Origin: Prostheceraeus crozeri
Lineage: Eukaryota > Platyhelminthes > Polycladida > Euryleptidae
Direction: 5' to 3'
Assembly (NCBI GenBank): GCA_907163375.1
Contig: CAJQUW010001986.1
Location: forward strand, 38,645-102,644
Length of the DNA: 64,000 nt
The translations under genes were made by a program, and so were the position numbers. Below are positions 1 to 11,773 of the stretch, piece by piece; position 1 is the stretch's first letter; every line of letters starts with the position of its first letter. Under the pieces are notes generated by a model that saw nothing but the letters and a program-made list of their open reading frames with translations, had not been told where the DNA came from and ran no database searches.

Positions 1-306
1 TCCTATGGCCAACCTATTCATGCCTACCCCAATTTATATATTTGGTTAAAAAAACGTCCTTATCCACTACATCATCTCACAACTTGTATTCAAGGTCCTA
101 AAGCGTACTGTGGAGCCTACTGCATCTATTACTTGAATCATCGCCCACACTCATCCTCCCTTACTGACACATTAACTGACTTTTATAATGTACCTCAAAC
201 ACGTACATTAACACCGCAACAGAAACGTGAATTAGTTCAAAATGATCGCCTCATTGCACGGTATATGAAATCCCTTGTAGTATCCCTTTTACAAAATAAA
301 CAATAA
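1..306 (+). CDS. Adenain-like cysteine protease, C-terminal part (element A)
   Basis: An open frame runs from the window edge to a stop at 304-306, about 101 residues. The segment GPKAYCGAYCIYYL resembles the active-site region of adenovirus-type (C5, Ulp1-like) proteases, and elements B and C have the equivalent SSTCGAFVLYFI. Polinton proteases of this family are thought to mature capsid proteins during virion assembly. The catalytic histidine would lie upstream of the window. The gene converges on the TBP-like gene with only about 20 bp between them, as in the other two elements. The call rests on the cysteine motif and on synteny. Confidence 0.65.
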   Translation, partial: SYGQPIHAYPNLYIWLKKRPYPLHHLTTCIQGPKAYCGAYCIYYLNHRPHSSSLTDTLTDFYNVPQTRTLTPQQKRELVQNDRLIARYMKSLVVSLLQNKQ

Positions 307-325
307 AACAGACATGTGTTGTTTT

Positions 326-883
326 TCATAATCTATTTACAATGAATTGTAAGATCACATCTGCTTCATCACGTGAACACACACCCGTTACAATCGCCTT
401 ACCATTAGCAAAAAGGGAACAATGATAGTGTTTATGACGTACTAGTGTTCCAGGGAAGAGTTCATGCTCATTCATGACATAGGCAGATGACGATAAATGC
501 TGAAATGGAATCGATACTCGATACTGTCGCCAATCACATAACACTGTACATGATTTCACTTCCGGTTCACTCAATGTTAATGGTAAGTTCAATTCTTTGG
601 TCAGTAGCTGTTGTAAGCTTTTATATACACATGTATATACACTCATCTCATGGTATCCCATTATTTGAATACACCCCCGTGGGAATAACTGTAATGGTAT
701 ATAATTCCACCATTTGGTATAAATGCGTTTGGGCTTGGCAAAGCGAAACCGAGTTGGAGTAAAACCACGTGCATGTAACACTGGATAAATCTTTTCCAAT
801 GGTAAGTCAACTGATGCTCGGATCTCCACCATCCGATTGCACATTCGCGATGTCACCCGTTGCTGGCTCATCTCCCAATCCAT
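326..883 (-). CDS. TBP-like (TATA-binding-protein fold) protein of element A
   Basis: A 185-residue frame, the size of a TBP core. Two halves each look like a TBP repeat. The first reads RASVDLPLEKIYPVLHARGF, followed by a strand region ending LFPRGCIQIMGY. The second contains ELFPGTLVR, SLFANGKAIVTGV and SRDEADVIL, closely paralleling eukaryotic TBP (ELFPGLIYR, LIFVSGKVVLTGA). TBP binds the TATA-box minor groove and nucleates transcription pre-initiation complexes; whether this copy binds DNA is inference. It overlaps the 3' end of the polymerase region and is convergent with the protease. Homologues in the same position in elements B and C (reading YEPELFP) support the call. The frame looks whole. 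Confidence 0.75.
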   Translation of the reverse strand: MDWEMSQQRVTSRMCNRMVEIRASVDLPLEKIYPVLHARGFTPTRFRFAKPKRIYTKWWNYIPLQLFPRGCIQIMGYHEMSVYTCVYKSLQQLLTKELNLPLTLSEPEVKSCTVLCDWRQYRVSIPFQHLSSSAYVMNEHELFPGTLVRHKHYHCSLFANGKAIVTGVCSRDEADVILQFIVNRL

Positions 884-3800
884 CTAACACTATATCAAGA
901 ATCTGCTTATTTATAAGCATATGATGACCATAAGGTGGACTTATATTGCCACTTACCCAGAAGCGTTTATCATCCCATCCCGTCAATGCCACCTTCTTCC
1001 GTCTCGTAGTACGCATCAAATGACGTTGTGATTCCAAATTAGTCTGAGTCACCACATGACACAACTGATCTTCATATACACGTTTGTACAATGCATGAGA
1101 CAATTCACGTTTCTTATACCCCCACACTCCTTTTACACGACAGTCACGTGTTCCATTCTCCATCACGTATGAATACAATTTGGGGCTCAAACAAATAAAC
1201 TCCTTAATCTCTTCTCCTCTACATTCATCTTTAAAACACCCCAACCGATTTGCATTATGTGCATCATACAAAGGATGAGTCACTGGATAGTTGGAGGTAT
1301 CGAGAATTCCACGTGCCTCTGCATCAATCGTATTGGGAATGTTACGAAATGATCTCAAAATTTCATCGCGTTCACGAAAACTCATCACTTCTAAAAAGAA
1401 AGAATCCGTATCTCCACCGATAATGCGCACAACTAAACAATGTTGGTTCATTCGCCATTCCATATATAATCGATACATTTGTATTTTACTGATATCTAAT
1501 ACAGCTTGCCCGATATAGATGGCACGATCCAAAGTCACATGTCGTCGTCGAATATGTACAACCATTGCGGATGAGCCTACTCCAAAGAAATTCTGACAGA
1601 GGGGGTGATGTGTATGTTTAAAGAACAATTTCCTATCACGCACAAAACGTGTCTTACCATACTTACGCACATCTTCCATGGTCTTCCCAAACAATGCATT
1701 CACACATAGTTTGTGCATATTACGGGCCATCACACTTGTACTTCTTGCACGTTCTCGTGTATGGTATTCTATATAGGGTTGAATATACGCTTCTTGATGG
1801 AAAGTAATGCCTTTATACACATGACTCACATGCATCCCCCGCTGTACATAATACTGTAGAGCATAGATATGTACTGTATACTCTTTCTTCCGATGGTGTG
1901 TTAGTAACAGTTTCTGCGATGTCCTTTTCTTCATTTCCGTATGATGTATACTTTTCCATAAATCAGGCATAAATGGTGACATTTCCTCTGAACTTAATTG
2001 ACCTTGCATAGGCGCAAAGGGTAAATCCATCGTCTGATCCTGTACCTCATCGGGATACTCAAGATCCACCGTTAGTATACACCCCTGATAGCCATTCACA
2101 TCATAATTCAAAATCCATTGATCATCTATCTCGCTGAAATATTATGGTGGGATCCATACAAAATTCCCTTTAGGCAGTTTCGCACTCATGGCGGTACCAT
2201 AAAGATTATTCGCATCAATATAGAATAAATGTGTATGTATATCATAAGTCTGTGGCGAGGCTACCACATGTTCAGCATGATGCATATTCACAAATGTCAT
2301 ACCCCCTCTGATTCCATCTTCAAACATTTTATACATGTCAATATCCATCACATGATCTAAACAAACGTTCGTATGCAGTAGAAAAAATGCATACGTTAAA
2401 CCAGGGGTACCGAAGAAATGTACTGGATCCAATTGAGACACTGCATACATCTTGGTACGAAAGTCTTCAAATATATCCACTAACAGAGTCACATCCACCG
2501 TCAGATAATAACTAAGATAGTCTCTGAAAGTGGTACATCCCAATTTATCCCAGGCTTCCTTTGCCAGTGCATAATCCTCTTCAGTGCATGGCTGTTCCAC
2601 GAGATCATTATAAAATTTATCAATAGGGGGTAGACTTGTTTCGTCAAAACGAGCCCAATCAACGAAATAAGTATATGGAAACACACCCTTTTGAATTGAT
2701 GTATGATCAATATTTGGATAACACCCACTTAGTACTTCTTTTGAAATTGGTAATTCATCCACCGTTTGCCTCAACTTGTGCAGTGAATTCGGAAGAAACT
2801 GGAATGAATCTCTAAACTGTAGTTGAATATTATCCTTATAGCATCCATATAATTTAAAGCTCGCCGTCACTCCAATCGTCTTATCACCACTCGTATAGCA
2901 TGGATTGATCCACCACAAGTCTTCATTACGATTGGATAGACCATACAAAATTATTTGATGGCTGTCATAACCTTTCCAATTATGGAAAAATACAGGAATC
3001 TGACGGCGGACTTGACGGCGACGAAAATTACATGCGTGACATAGTACTTGAATAAATTTACCAGTAAGATGATCATGATCGCGACATTTTGTATGGTCCA
3101 TAATTTGATGTTCATTCACTTTATCCATACTACGTTCCACCACATGTCGTTTGCACAAATTACAATAATGTGTATTCTGATAACGACGTTGGTCTGCCAT
3201 TGATAATACCATTGGTTTACGTGACCGATTATCAACAATATGATGGAGACGATAAATCAATGATTCCATACTGTCGAGAAAATCGGAAATGCACGCTTCA
3301 CCCACATGTTGGACCACCTTCGCTGGAGGCATTTTCAATGAAGGATCCCATTTAATATATGATCCGATCACTGCTGGCGTATGGATCTTTGTAATCGGAT
3401 GAATAATGCTTTCAATATCTGCATACACTACACACAGAGGATGAGTCATCTTACCAAAGTCTTTGAATTTCAATTCCATCTTGTCCGGCAATTCTTCTAA
3501 TTGTGTTTTAGCACCATGACATATTTTCTGATGCTCATCTCGCTTCTTTATAATATGCTTGGGAGGTGTGGGGAAATTACTACACGCAAAAATTGCCAAT
3601 CATAGCTCACATGAGATATAACGTCGATAATTCTTCTTCCTCTGATTGACGTCATAGGCATTGTACATGAATGTCTCAAATTTAATCAATGGAATAAAAT
3701 GACAATCCGCTTCATTCTTATGCCCCTCACCTCTATCCTCAATCTTAGTCAATAAAATTAAATGCACAATACGTGTCGCATCATCACATTTCCAATCATG

Positions 3801-4946
3801 GTCATACAAGGTCCCTTTAAACACGTTACCATTATGCACATAGATACGCACGGCAATGTTGTTGGCTTGCTCGAAACACCGTAGATTCTTCAATGGAAAT
3901 AGTCCATCCTCATTCATCCCACTGAAATCCAATTTATATCTCTCATTTAACTTTTCAGTTCGTAATTCCGCCAAATTCGTTGCCATCGTTACACCATCCT
4001 GATAGGCTAGACAATACAACACGGAATCTTGAAAACAATAATTTGTATCTTCCACCTTCTTATAATCAAAACATTTGATACACCGTAGTCGAGATAACGT
4101 CTTCGGAATCTTAATCAATCCACCCGCCACACGTCCATCCCCTAGATGACGACTGAGACGGACTTCCATTTTTATAATCTTCTGTAACACTAAACCTGAG
4201 CTCATCGCTGTCACCATCTCGATCCATCCAGACAGTTCTTGCTTCACCTCTTCAAACCATGTATCGAAATTGAAAAACTGTACACCTTGACGGTAGATGG
4301 GGTTTGAACGAATCTCCACTTGCTCAGACTCATCATCTTTTATTATTCGTTCAAATAGAAATGTCATCTGAATCACCACCACCACTTCATAGTCTGTATT
4401 CTCACGTACAATTAACTCATATAATTGTTGATACATACTGTCCAAAAAATTTGTCACGTCACGTGTCTCCTCCTCCGGTCGATACGTCACCTCAAGCCCT
4501 GCATTTCGGAAATAATACTGTCGATGTTCATTCACTCCTGCATGTTGTCGTATCACACTCCCTCCACCCTGTTGGGGAGGTTCATTCTCCACTTCGTCAT
4601 CCTCATCATTGTCATTATCATCCAGGCGGTGTAATAAGGCTGCCATCTTTACCGGACATAAATGCTCTCCCTCCTCCTCCTCCATTAAGATATCCTCTCC
4701 ACATAAACGACATATGAAGAAACAACCATGCTGGAGGAACTCATCCCGTGTCATCATCTCATCACACATGGGGCATTCTACCCAATTCTCCCGATGGAGA
4801 ATAAATGGACAGTGATGCTTATCACAGAGGTGTACACTATACCATAACGTACATGTCCTACAATATACACGACCCGTCTCTTGCTCCCCATGTGCTATGA
4901 ATTCTTCCTCAGATGCAAATTCACGTTCACAGAATTCACATCGCAT
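807..4946 (-). pseudogene. Protein-primed family B DNA polymerase (element A), broken
   Basis: About 1,370 codons on the minus strand, read in three long frames, so about two breaks. The N-terminal region holds clustered Cys/His pairs of zinc-finger type (CEFCEREF, CPMC, CRLC). Then come YADIESI (exonuclease I-like), HDHLTGKF, FFHNWKGYDSH, DSFQFLPNSL, palm motif A YIDANNLYG, the KLCVNALFGKTM segment (motif B) and GGDTDSFF (motif C), followed by LGCFKDE. These match protein-primed polymerases of Polintons, which replicate linear DNA from a terminal protein. Element C carries a homologue of similar layout but quite different sequence. The start is taken at the Met before CEFCE. Confidence 0.85.
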
Positions 4947-4974
4947 CGTTATGTGGAATGCCTACCCCAAACCC

Positions 4975-5162
4975 CTCTCTTATACTCAATCATCCACTTA
5001 CTCACCGGACCCACGTCATCCTCATGGGACCCGCTATCACGTCATCCTCTCACGGGACCTGGGTCATGGGACCCACGTCACGGGACCCGCCGGCACCGCT
5101 CGCTCGCGCACGGGACCCACAGACGGCCCCGACCAGTCACGGGACCCGCTCACACCCGTTCC
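4975..5162. repeat. CACGGGACCC-type short tandem repeats, probable end region of element A
   Basis: Upstream of the polymerase the sequence turns GC-rich and repeats GGGACC(C/T) cores preceded by CACGTCA- or CACG-like words about eight times. Reading frames here are repeat artefacts. Position next to a terminal gene and a hairpin suggests a terminal or subterminal Polinton repeat, which is inference. Confidence 0.5.
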
Positions 5163-5204
5163 GCGAAGTGCGTATTTTACATAGTAAAATACGTGCTTCG
5201 TTCG
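5163..5204. repeat. Imperfect palindrome near the right end of element A
   Basis: GCGTATTTTAC and GTAAAATACG flank a 3-4 nt loop, with GCGAAGTG on the left answered by GTGCTTCGTTCGC on the right. The stem is about 17 bp with few mismatches. It falls where element A gives way to LINE sequence, so it may be a terminal inverted-repeat or fold-back end. Confidence 0.5.
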
Positions 5205-5279
5205 CGAATGGGTAACTGTGTATTCTGAGCCTACTTCTGTGGATAAGAGAAATTATGTTCGATATGTTTTAGGTGAATA

Positions 5280-6130
5280 AATGCATACTAGGAGTATTCA
5301 CAGTGTCAAAACTAACAAAAGCGAAGAAATTGGACCAATTCAAATCATGACAGAAATACTCCAAGGAGACTCACTATCACCGTTGCTCTTCTGCTAAGCG
5401 ATGAACCCACTCAGCGATATCCTAGATCTGATATAAAAGGCAAAAAGTTGACATGTGGATATCAGGCATCAGATCAACTATCTCATCTGCATAGACGACC
5501 TGAAGCTATAAGGAAGAGCGGAAAATGAGATCAATTATCTATCAACGTAGTCAAGACTTTCAGCAATTACTTAAGCACGTAGTTTGGTACTCCTTATATG
5601 TCGTGGTTGGATAGTACACAAGGATGGATTCGAAACTGATGAAATTCGTATACAAGACGCAAGCAATGAAGGATACAAGTATGTGGGAATTCCTCAACAG
5701 CATATCAACGTCCATAACGAAACAAAGACAGGCAACAGCTGAATACTCGCACAAGAAGAGACTAAAGAAGATGTCGAAATCAAGGCTGCAGTCAAGGAAC
5801 AAAATAGAAGCTATAAATACCTCTGCTGTATACTTACACATGGCACGAACTATTTTAACCTGTATGGGCAATAACAGGAGACCCTCGAAGACTGGAAAAA
5901 TTAGGAGGTGGGAGATCGGTGTCAAAGGTGGCAAACGAGATACAACATGGTCATTATGCAAGACAGATGGAATAGATTACATCACAGAAGGCATGCTGCA
6001 GTTGGTTAAAAACTCAACATTGAAGAAGATGAAGTGGAAGATAAAAAGATTAGATAAACAGCAGCCGGTCCGGGCTCGGATTGCCCCCTCCCCTTCGAGC
6101 TAGATTTTAAGACCCCGGAGCATGACGGAC
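5280..6130 (+). pseudogene. Non-LTR retrotransposon (LINE) reverse transcriptase fragment
   Basis: Translated in shifting frames, the segment gives EILQGDSLSPLLFC, then AMNPLSDILDL, then a catalytic-box-like INYLICIDDLKL, then IRIQDASNEGYKYVGIPQ. These are the usual reverse-transcriptase landmarks of LINE polyproteins (QGDSLSPLLF; xxDD; EGYKYLG). Stops occur, for example directly after LLFC, and frames change, so it is dead. The longest continuous frame is 5624-6103. It begins just after the end of element A and has no recognisable 5' or 3' end. Confidence 0.7.
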
Positions 6131-6954
6131 ACGGACGGGCCTTGATTTGAATGATGTCTGTGATTGCATGTTGTGACATTTCATATTACAACGACTTAAT
6201 TTGATAATGGCCAAATTTTTGAGAATTGATCATATTTGAATTAGTAGCAGTATTTTCAGGAGCATGGAAGTTCAATGCAATCTTGCATTTAATAGTTCAA
6301 CTGTTTCATTAATTTCTAATTGCATTGTCATCAACAGTAATTTTACACATCATAAGTGTTGCACTATTTGCACGTGGTCTCTTGCACATTAGTAGGATCT
6401 TGACATGCATTTGCCGACAGCAGAGAAGCGCTTATATTAAATTCATGCTTCTGAATGTTTCTACGATTCACTGTCTGAAGCTTGTTGTTTCAAGCGACCA
6501 GCTATGAAACTGAAGTGGTACGTGACTTCTGAAATATAATTGACATTTTCTCAATTACTCCAAACTTTTGAATTATAAATGAAGATATCTCAATTTGAAG
6601 TAACCGATTCTTTAACATAAACTACAAATCTGAAAGATAAATTACGAAAAAAAATATAAATCATCTTTTCTAAAATTCTGAAATATAAATGACTGAAAAT
6701 GAATTGTAAATGATAATTTCAGAAATATAAAGTAAATCTTCTTGATCAAAAAGAGACACTATCTGAAATATAAGTGTTGCATTCCCAAATATTAATAAAC
6801 ACACAGAAAAATTCTCTGAAAGTGTTGATATCAAAAATATAAATACTTTAATCTGAAAATAAATTTAGAATATTGAAATAGGTCTGTTGAATTCTTGAAT
6901 ATAAATGTAGAGTTCTAGAATTAAAATGGAAAGGGTGCTTATTCTAAAAAATAG
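6131..6954. repeat. AT-rich zone with degenerate CTGAAATATAAATG-like repeats
   Basis: No gene. From about 6520 to 6930 words like TCTGAAATATAAATG recur irregularly a dozen or so times in an AT-rich background, suggesting an old degenerate tandem repeat. 6131-6520 holds nothing recognised. Confidence 0.4.
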
Positions 6955-7075
6955 TCACGGCGCAGCGTCTGCGGCTACCAAGGAATTGTTGTGCGTAAAT
7001 TGTTCAAGTCTGAGAACATCTTTCTATTCATTATCAAGGCGAACTGGCGCTCTGCAACCTTTATGATTATTCGCC
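6955..7075 (+). repeat. Dispersed repeat, copy 1
   Basis: It contains GCAGCGTCTGCGGCTACC, then GAGAACATCTTTCTATTC, then GAACTGGCGCTCTGCAACC and TTTATGATTA. The same blocks in the same order recur at 12,855-12,980, and the first block recurs at about 7190. Family unknown; short and non-coding, possibly SINE or MITE derived. Confidence 0.5.
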
Positions 7076-7137
7076 GCACGGCAAAGTCAGGATAAACAAA
7101 CACAGCCTGCTGTGCAGTCCTTCAGCCTGTTCAGTCA

Positions 7138-7230
7138 TTCTAGACATTTTAAGCTAGTTCGGGCCATTCCGAGCCGCCCCTTGTACAGCGAAACGCAGCG
7201 TCTACAGCTGCCAAGGAAAATGCTTTTTCT
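7138..7230 (+). repeat. Dispersed repeat, copy 2 (partial)
   Basis: It shares GACATTTTAAG, then GGGCCATTCCGAGCC, then ACGCAGCGTCTACAGC with copies at 6955 and 12,812. It shows an upstream part of the repeat that copy 1 lacks. Confidence 0.45.
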
Positions 7231-7394
7231 GCCTTGACAAGCCTTTAAAGCGGTAGAAATCGATCAGCAATGATTTTTTGTTGACAATTTTCTTGTGGCT
7301 TTATTTATTTGTCTATTTATATATGAGAAAACATGTTGGTCCGTCCAATGAGGAATTTTGAAAATTCTTGTGCTAACTGACTCTGGAATACTGA

Positions 7395-7640
7395 CGTGAG
7401 ATAGTTTTACATCAGTATGATTATTTATGGATAAAATTCATCACATATCATCTTAGAAAGTAAGCCTCTGTAGGAAACTTCATCAAAACCTTCTGCAAGG
7501 TCGATAGTAAGACGATGACAATGCTCCTATCTTGAGGTTTTTCGGAAATGAAATTATCCAGCTTCAGTAAGGCATATGTTGATGAGCATCCTTTTCTGTA
7601 TCCAAATTGAATAATTCTCTTCCAAGAAGAGGAAGTACTG
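7395..7640 (-). pseudogene. LINE reverse transcriptase fragment
   Basis: On the minus strand the reading includes FQFGYRKGCSSTYALLKL and, after a short interval, LAEGFDEVSYRGLLSKM. This matches the F-G-F-R-K-G-x-S-T and D-L-x-K-A-F-D-x-V segments of jockey/CR1-type LINE reverse transcriptases. Frames change within it and no ends are visible. It may belong to the same broad family as the fragment at 18,766-18,990. Confidence 0.55.
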
Positions 7641-7797
7641 ATCTGATGTTCGAAGGCTCAGCTGGTTAAGCTTTCGGCAACGGCACGATATCGGCGCTTT
7701 CCCAGTGTTGGGACAGTGGGTTGCCGCAAAGTTGCAGTAAGCAGACTCATGAAAAATATAATAGATAATTATAAATTATAATAATTAATAATAATCA

Positions 7798-9335
7798 TTA
7801 GGGCGCTTGGTACTATGGCGTGAACAGAAGCGATTTGTACCAAGCGCCCTCCAATGGAAGTCGCTGTTGTTGTACGTAGCGCCTTCCCATCTTCATTTGA
7901 TATCTGTGATGAATTGAAACTCCATATTACTTGCACATGTAGGGCTAGTTGCTCTTTATCTATAACTACAATATGAATTGATCATCTATGCTACGGTGTT
8001 ATATCGACATGATTGAAGAAAAAATGTTATAATAAAATTATAGGGCGCTCTGTACACTTTCAATGAAATATAAAAAAGTTAACTCTAAAAAAGTTTCTCA
8101 CTTATCCCAACTAACTATTCGCATTAAACCAAATTCATTTTTGCAAGATTTGTCGCATTGGAAATTTTCTGTGCTAGCAGCAATGATATTGGTTAATGGT
8201 GCCATCATACAAAATAGTAATGACTCGGCACGATGACAGTGATTTCATCAAGGTGGAGCAATGCATACTGGCAACCGGGACAGCTAGTAGCAACTAATTG
8301 AAGCCAATGAGGAGCAATGCACCAAACCGATGCTATTAAAGGCGTATTCCTAGAATTCGTAGGCTCATTTCGCGATGTCACATGACCAGTTCAGCGACTG
8401 GGACGAATTCGCGTCTCAAATTGACACATTGGATGATGCAATTTTTTGATTCTTCTGCTACGGATGCGATTTAATTGTGTATTCTACGTTTGTCATACCT
8501 ACACATGTGACATGTCTTTTCTTTGATAATCTCATCGTTTGACTCATGAGAAACATATAAAGTGTAAGATGAAATATACACATTGTATTGATCATTTTAG
8601 AAATGCTGCATAGAAAGGATATTTGTTTAGTTCAAGATCATCGACATAGCAAGTAAACTTAATATTTCATCACGTGATGCATTATCATTAATAGATAAAT
8701 CAAGAGTAGATACATTATTGGATTTAACTAAACAAAATCAAACTTAGCTGTAATTACAAAAAACACGGTCTAAGACAAACATTGATATTTTACTTTCAAA
8801 AGACTTGCAGCTTTGGTTATAGGCCCAATTATTTTTTCTTCAACACTTGCTGCAAAATAAGATTTGAATTAGCCTTATGAGATACAAGAATCGATACAAG
8901 AATTATAGAACATCACAAGATAGAATATTTTATATATTGTTGCTGCTTTGATCATTTTATCTAATAAAGGCGCTTGGTACCCCTACGGTATTTCATTTCA
9001 TGCGTTTTAGTTCTATCACATACCTGCTCATTACGAAATAAATGAGTATGTAATAAGAACAGAAAATATTTTCTATAAGGGCGCTTGTACTAGCGCCCTT
9101 ATTGGAAATTCAAAGTTTGAGAATTTAAAATTTCTGTTTCATGCGCTCTGGTTCTGTTGTATAGATGTTACTAATATATAAATGAATTTGTAATCAGAGC
9201 TGAAAATTTTGTACCAAACGCCCTATTTTCTTGAATTCTGTACAGAGCGCCCTTTTTGTACAGAGAGCCCTGATCATTGTTATAATGTACGAAGCGCCCA
9301 AATTTCTCATAATCGCGTGTACGAAGCGCTCCAAT
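7798..9335. repeat. Cluster of a scattered 13-bp motif GTACNAAGCGCCC
   Basis: About a dozen occurrences, in both orientations, of GTACCAAGCGCCC or close variants: near 7800, 7837, 7872, 8043, 8969, 9078, 9090, 9211, 9240, 9258, 9287 and 9319. Some are back to back as palindromes (7800/7850; 9078/9100). No coding signal is seen here. The spacing is irregular, unlike a tandem satellite. Between motifs the sequence is AT-rich and unrecognised. Confidence 0.6.
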
Positions 9336-9894
9336 CATTATAATAATAATATGTCAAATTAAAGGCACTTGTTATAAGTCGGGAGTTGTTGACTGAGTTG
9401 ATTATTCAAATACTGAAGAATATACAGCAGTTGATCAGGGAAGCATTGAGACAAGCAGCAATGCTGACTATTCGCAACAGTGCTGAAAAGATTCCAAATT
9501 GTTCGTGAAGATGAGATATATGAGAGATGAAATGATAGAGACAGAGAAAGATGAGATAGATCGACAAAAGGGAATACGAAAATAGGAAGAGCACCTCAGT
9601 TTACCGGGGATGTATCTACGTAGAGCATGACAGCTGTTTGAAGCAACTTTTTTGAAAAGCTTCTTACTCAAACTTCTTCTTCTGAGGGCATCGAGTATTT
9701 CTGCAAGATCAGAAGCAGCCTGGACTAGGATCGGTTGCAAATCTGATCAGCTTTGCCAGTACAAGTACATAAGCAGTAATCCATGATTTAGTCTAAGCAC
9801 TACATGTTGGAAAAACAAACTAGTTATTTCATGTTTGTTAACGTTATTAAGAAGTAATGGCAACAACTCCTAATATTGACATTCGGTTACTTAT
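9336..9894. other. Unassigned spacer
   Basis: I see no gene, repeat or regulatory signal that I can support. A minus-strand frame at 9468-9740 has no recognisable family. Confidence 0.4.
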
Positions 9895-10208
9895 TTACTT
9901 TACTTTTTCGTTTTTTGTGGCTTCCTCCCGATGCCATAACGGTTGGACGTTGCTGAGATGACTTTCTTCCACGCACTCTGATGCAGACCAGTGTCTTCCT
10001 TGACCTCCAGGTATTCTAGATATTCTTCGACACAGGCATACCTTGTTTTCTTCAGTCTTCCTGGTGGACGGCGACCGTCGACCGATAGATGACATACCTC
10101 ATCGATGATGTTGTCGGTTGCTCTCTTTACATGCCCGAACCACCGCAAGCGTTTCTGGCGTAGGCGAATAGGTAGTTCGGGTAGGCCACATAGTCTTATT
10201 AAATACAC
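9895..10208 (-). pseudogene. LINE 3' coding end (C-terminal tail of reverse transcriptase)
   Basis: A minus-strand frame of about 100 residues reads RLRWFGHVKRA and, later, DGRRPPGRLKKTR, ending in a lysine-rich tail. R-L-x-W-F-G-H-V followed by G-R-x-x-x-G-R-x-K-x is the hallmark C-terminal stretch of many LINE polyproteins. Nothing of the reverse-transcriptase core is attached, so this is a 5'-truncated LINE copy, the commonest form. Confidence 0.7.
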
Positions 10209-10905
10209 ACTGCATTAAATTAAATATGAAAAAGTTGGCTTAAACACCGAAAGCAGCATGAGTAAGCGCAAGTTTGTACAATTAAGTTCTTCATGTTAAA
10301 AAATTGCTGTGTAGGCGGAACTGCAATGTACTCTGTGTTTTATGCTTTTAGTGTCCGGCGTCTAGCCGATAACCGAATCGAAACTGCGGGTTTAAAAAAA
10401 CGAAACCGACTGCAAATATCAGAAAACCGAGACAGGTTCAGTTTTTCACATCTTCAGTTGCTATGTTCTGTTCCAATACATGAAAAATGTCATTTTATGG
10501 GCTATATACTTTAATAAAGTCTAAACCAACATTTGATGTGGTTCAAGTGAATAATAAAAATTCTATTTGTGAATCTATTCTCCAAATAAGGGATGGAATC
10601 AATGCATAGTATTATGCAAGAATAACACACTTCTTCAAATCCTTATTCAAAGCCGTGGTCGGAACCGTTGGTTGATAAATAAATGGAATCACAGAATAAT
10701 GGTGATGACAAAACAGTTCATGTGTACAGAGCATCTGTTAAAAATCATGAGGAAAATTGAAGTTCTTAAATGAAGGCAGAGAATGATTTTCAAATACACA
10801 ATTATTTGGAAGCAGACGATTGCCGCAAACAGAAGACTGTTCATGATGCAATAAAGTACGGAGGTGTCTTCTTAAGAAATTTATTGGCTAAGAAACAGCA
10901 ATAAA
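10209..10905. other. Unassigned spacer
   Basis: No coding or repeat signal that I can support. The short frame at 10,293-10,514 has no recognisable features. Confidence 0.4.
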
Positions 10906-10999
10906 AGCTATGTAGAGGCCCGAAGTTTCATGTATTCAAGCTTCTTCAGGGGCAAAAAGCTAGAAACGTCAACTAAAAACAGGACATCGTACAGGAGAG

Positions 11000-11464
11000 C
11001 GCGATGTCTTGGCGCCCTGTCCTTAAATGCGGTATGGTACGAAGTGTGAGAATCAGAAATCTATCAGTTCATGTTTACGGTTTATCGTTGGTTTCAAGAA
11101 TTTATGAACTGAGCTCAACCGAGTGTCTACTGGATTCTTACATTTGTCCAAGATATCGAGAAGTCATCGGTAGAAGTAGCTCGATTACAATTAAGTCTGT
11201 GGTCAGTCAATGTACTGCTGATTTTACTGTTAAAATATCGACTGTGTTCATTGAAGCGGAATTTAAAAGGGTGACTGGCCTGCCGACGTACTCATTGTTG
11301 CAAAAATTGCAAGTGAACTTATAAACTAAAAATTTGCTCAAACAAATGCTGTTACTAGGTAGGCAGTTACAGGGAATACAATTTTCGTGCTGTTTAACAT
11401 TAGGTTTATATTGCAGACTATTATGTAAATTAGAGTTAAGGGCATCAACCAAAGTTGCAGGCAA
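11000..11464 (-). pseudogene. GIY-YIG endonuclease domain of the Penelope-like element
   Basis: The reading includes CIPCNCLPSN, ICLSKFLVYKFTC and CNNEYVGRPVTLL. Penelope-like elements end in a GIY-YIG nuclease preceded by paired cysteines, with the pattern VYKxTCxxCxxxYIGxT; here YVG stands for YIG. The downstream half of the domain is interrupted by stops. This nuclease nicks target DNA during retrotransposition in intact relatives. Confidence 0.65.
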
Positions 11465-11773
11465 GTCGTAATTTTTGATAAGGATGCGTATTTTTCGCCT
11501 AGTGCTATCACCAACGTATTTAATTCTTAGGATATTTGTTTTGTTTTTAGACTTGGTCTTCTACCGTATTCTTTAAATAGTTGTTTTTAACGTGGCTAGG
11601 AACGTAACTATCCATACGTAAAGCGGTACCGGACTGATAAGGGTTTCCGAACCAGCTATAATTTATTTCAATTAGATGAATATTTTATTCATCTTATTTC
11701 TCCATCATTTAGATGAATACTTAAATCAAGGAAGTTTAGACACCGTTTTCTGGTATCTCGATGTTGAACTTAA

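Larger units (their letters stand above)
1..5222. mobile_element. Polinton (Maverick) element A, right part, cut by window edge
   Basis: Protease (+), TBP-like gene (-) and protein-primed DNA polymerase B (-) lie side by side and identify a Polinton/adintovirus-type element whose left part is outside the window. The order protease, TBP-like, polymerase matches elements B and C, although C has PC4-like and penton genes in between. The polymerase is clearly diverged from that of element C, so A belongs to another lineage. Long reading frames survive; I count roughly two breaks in the visible part, so it is a fairly young but broken copy. The right end is probably the repeat-rich tract near 5.0-5.2 kb; no target duplication was found. 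Confidence 0.8.

Noticed and set aside
4881-5228. Frames with repeated Gly-Pro or His-Gly-Thr words
   Set aside because: Products of the GGGACC tandem repeat in all three frames.
7645-7745. Possible tRNA-derived SINE or tRNA gene
   Set aside because: GGCTCAGCTGGTTAAGC resembles an A box, but no B box at proper spacing and no cloverleaf can be drawn.
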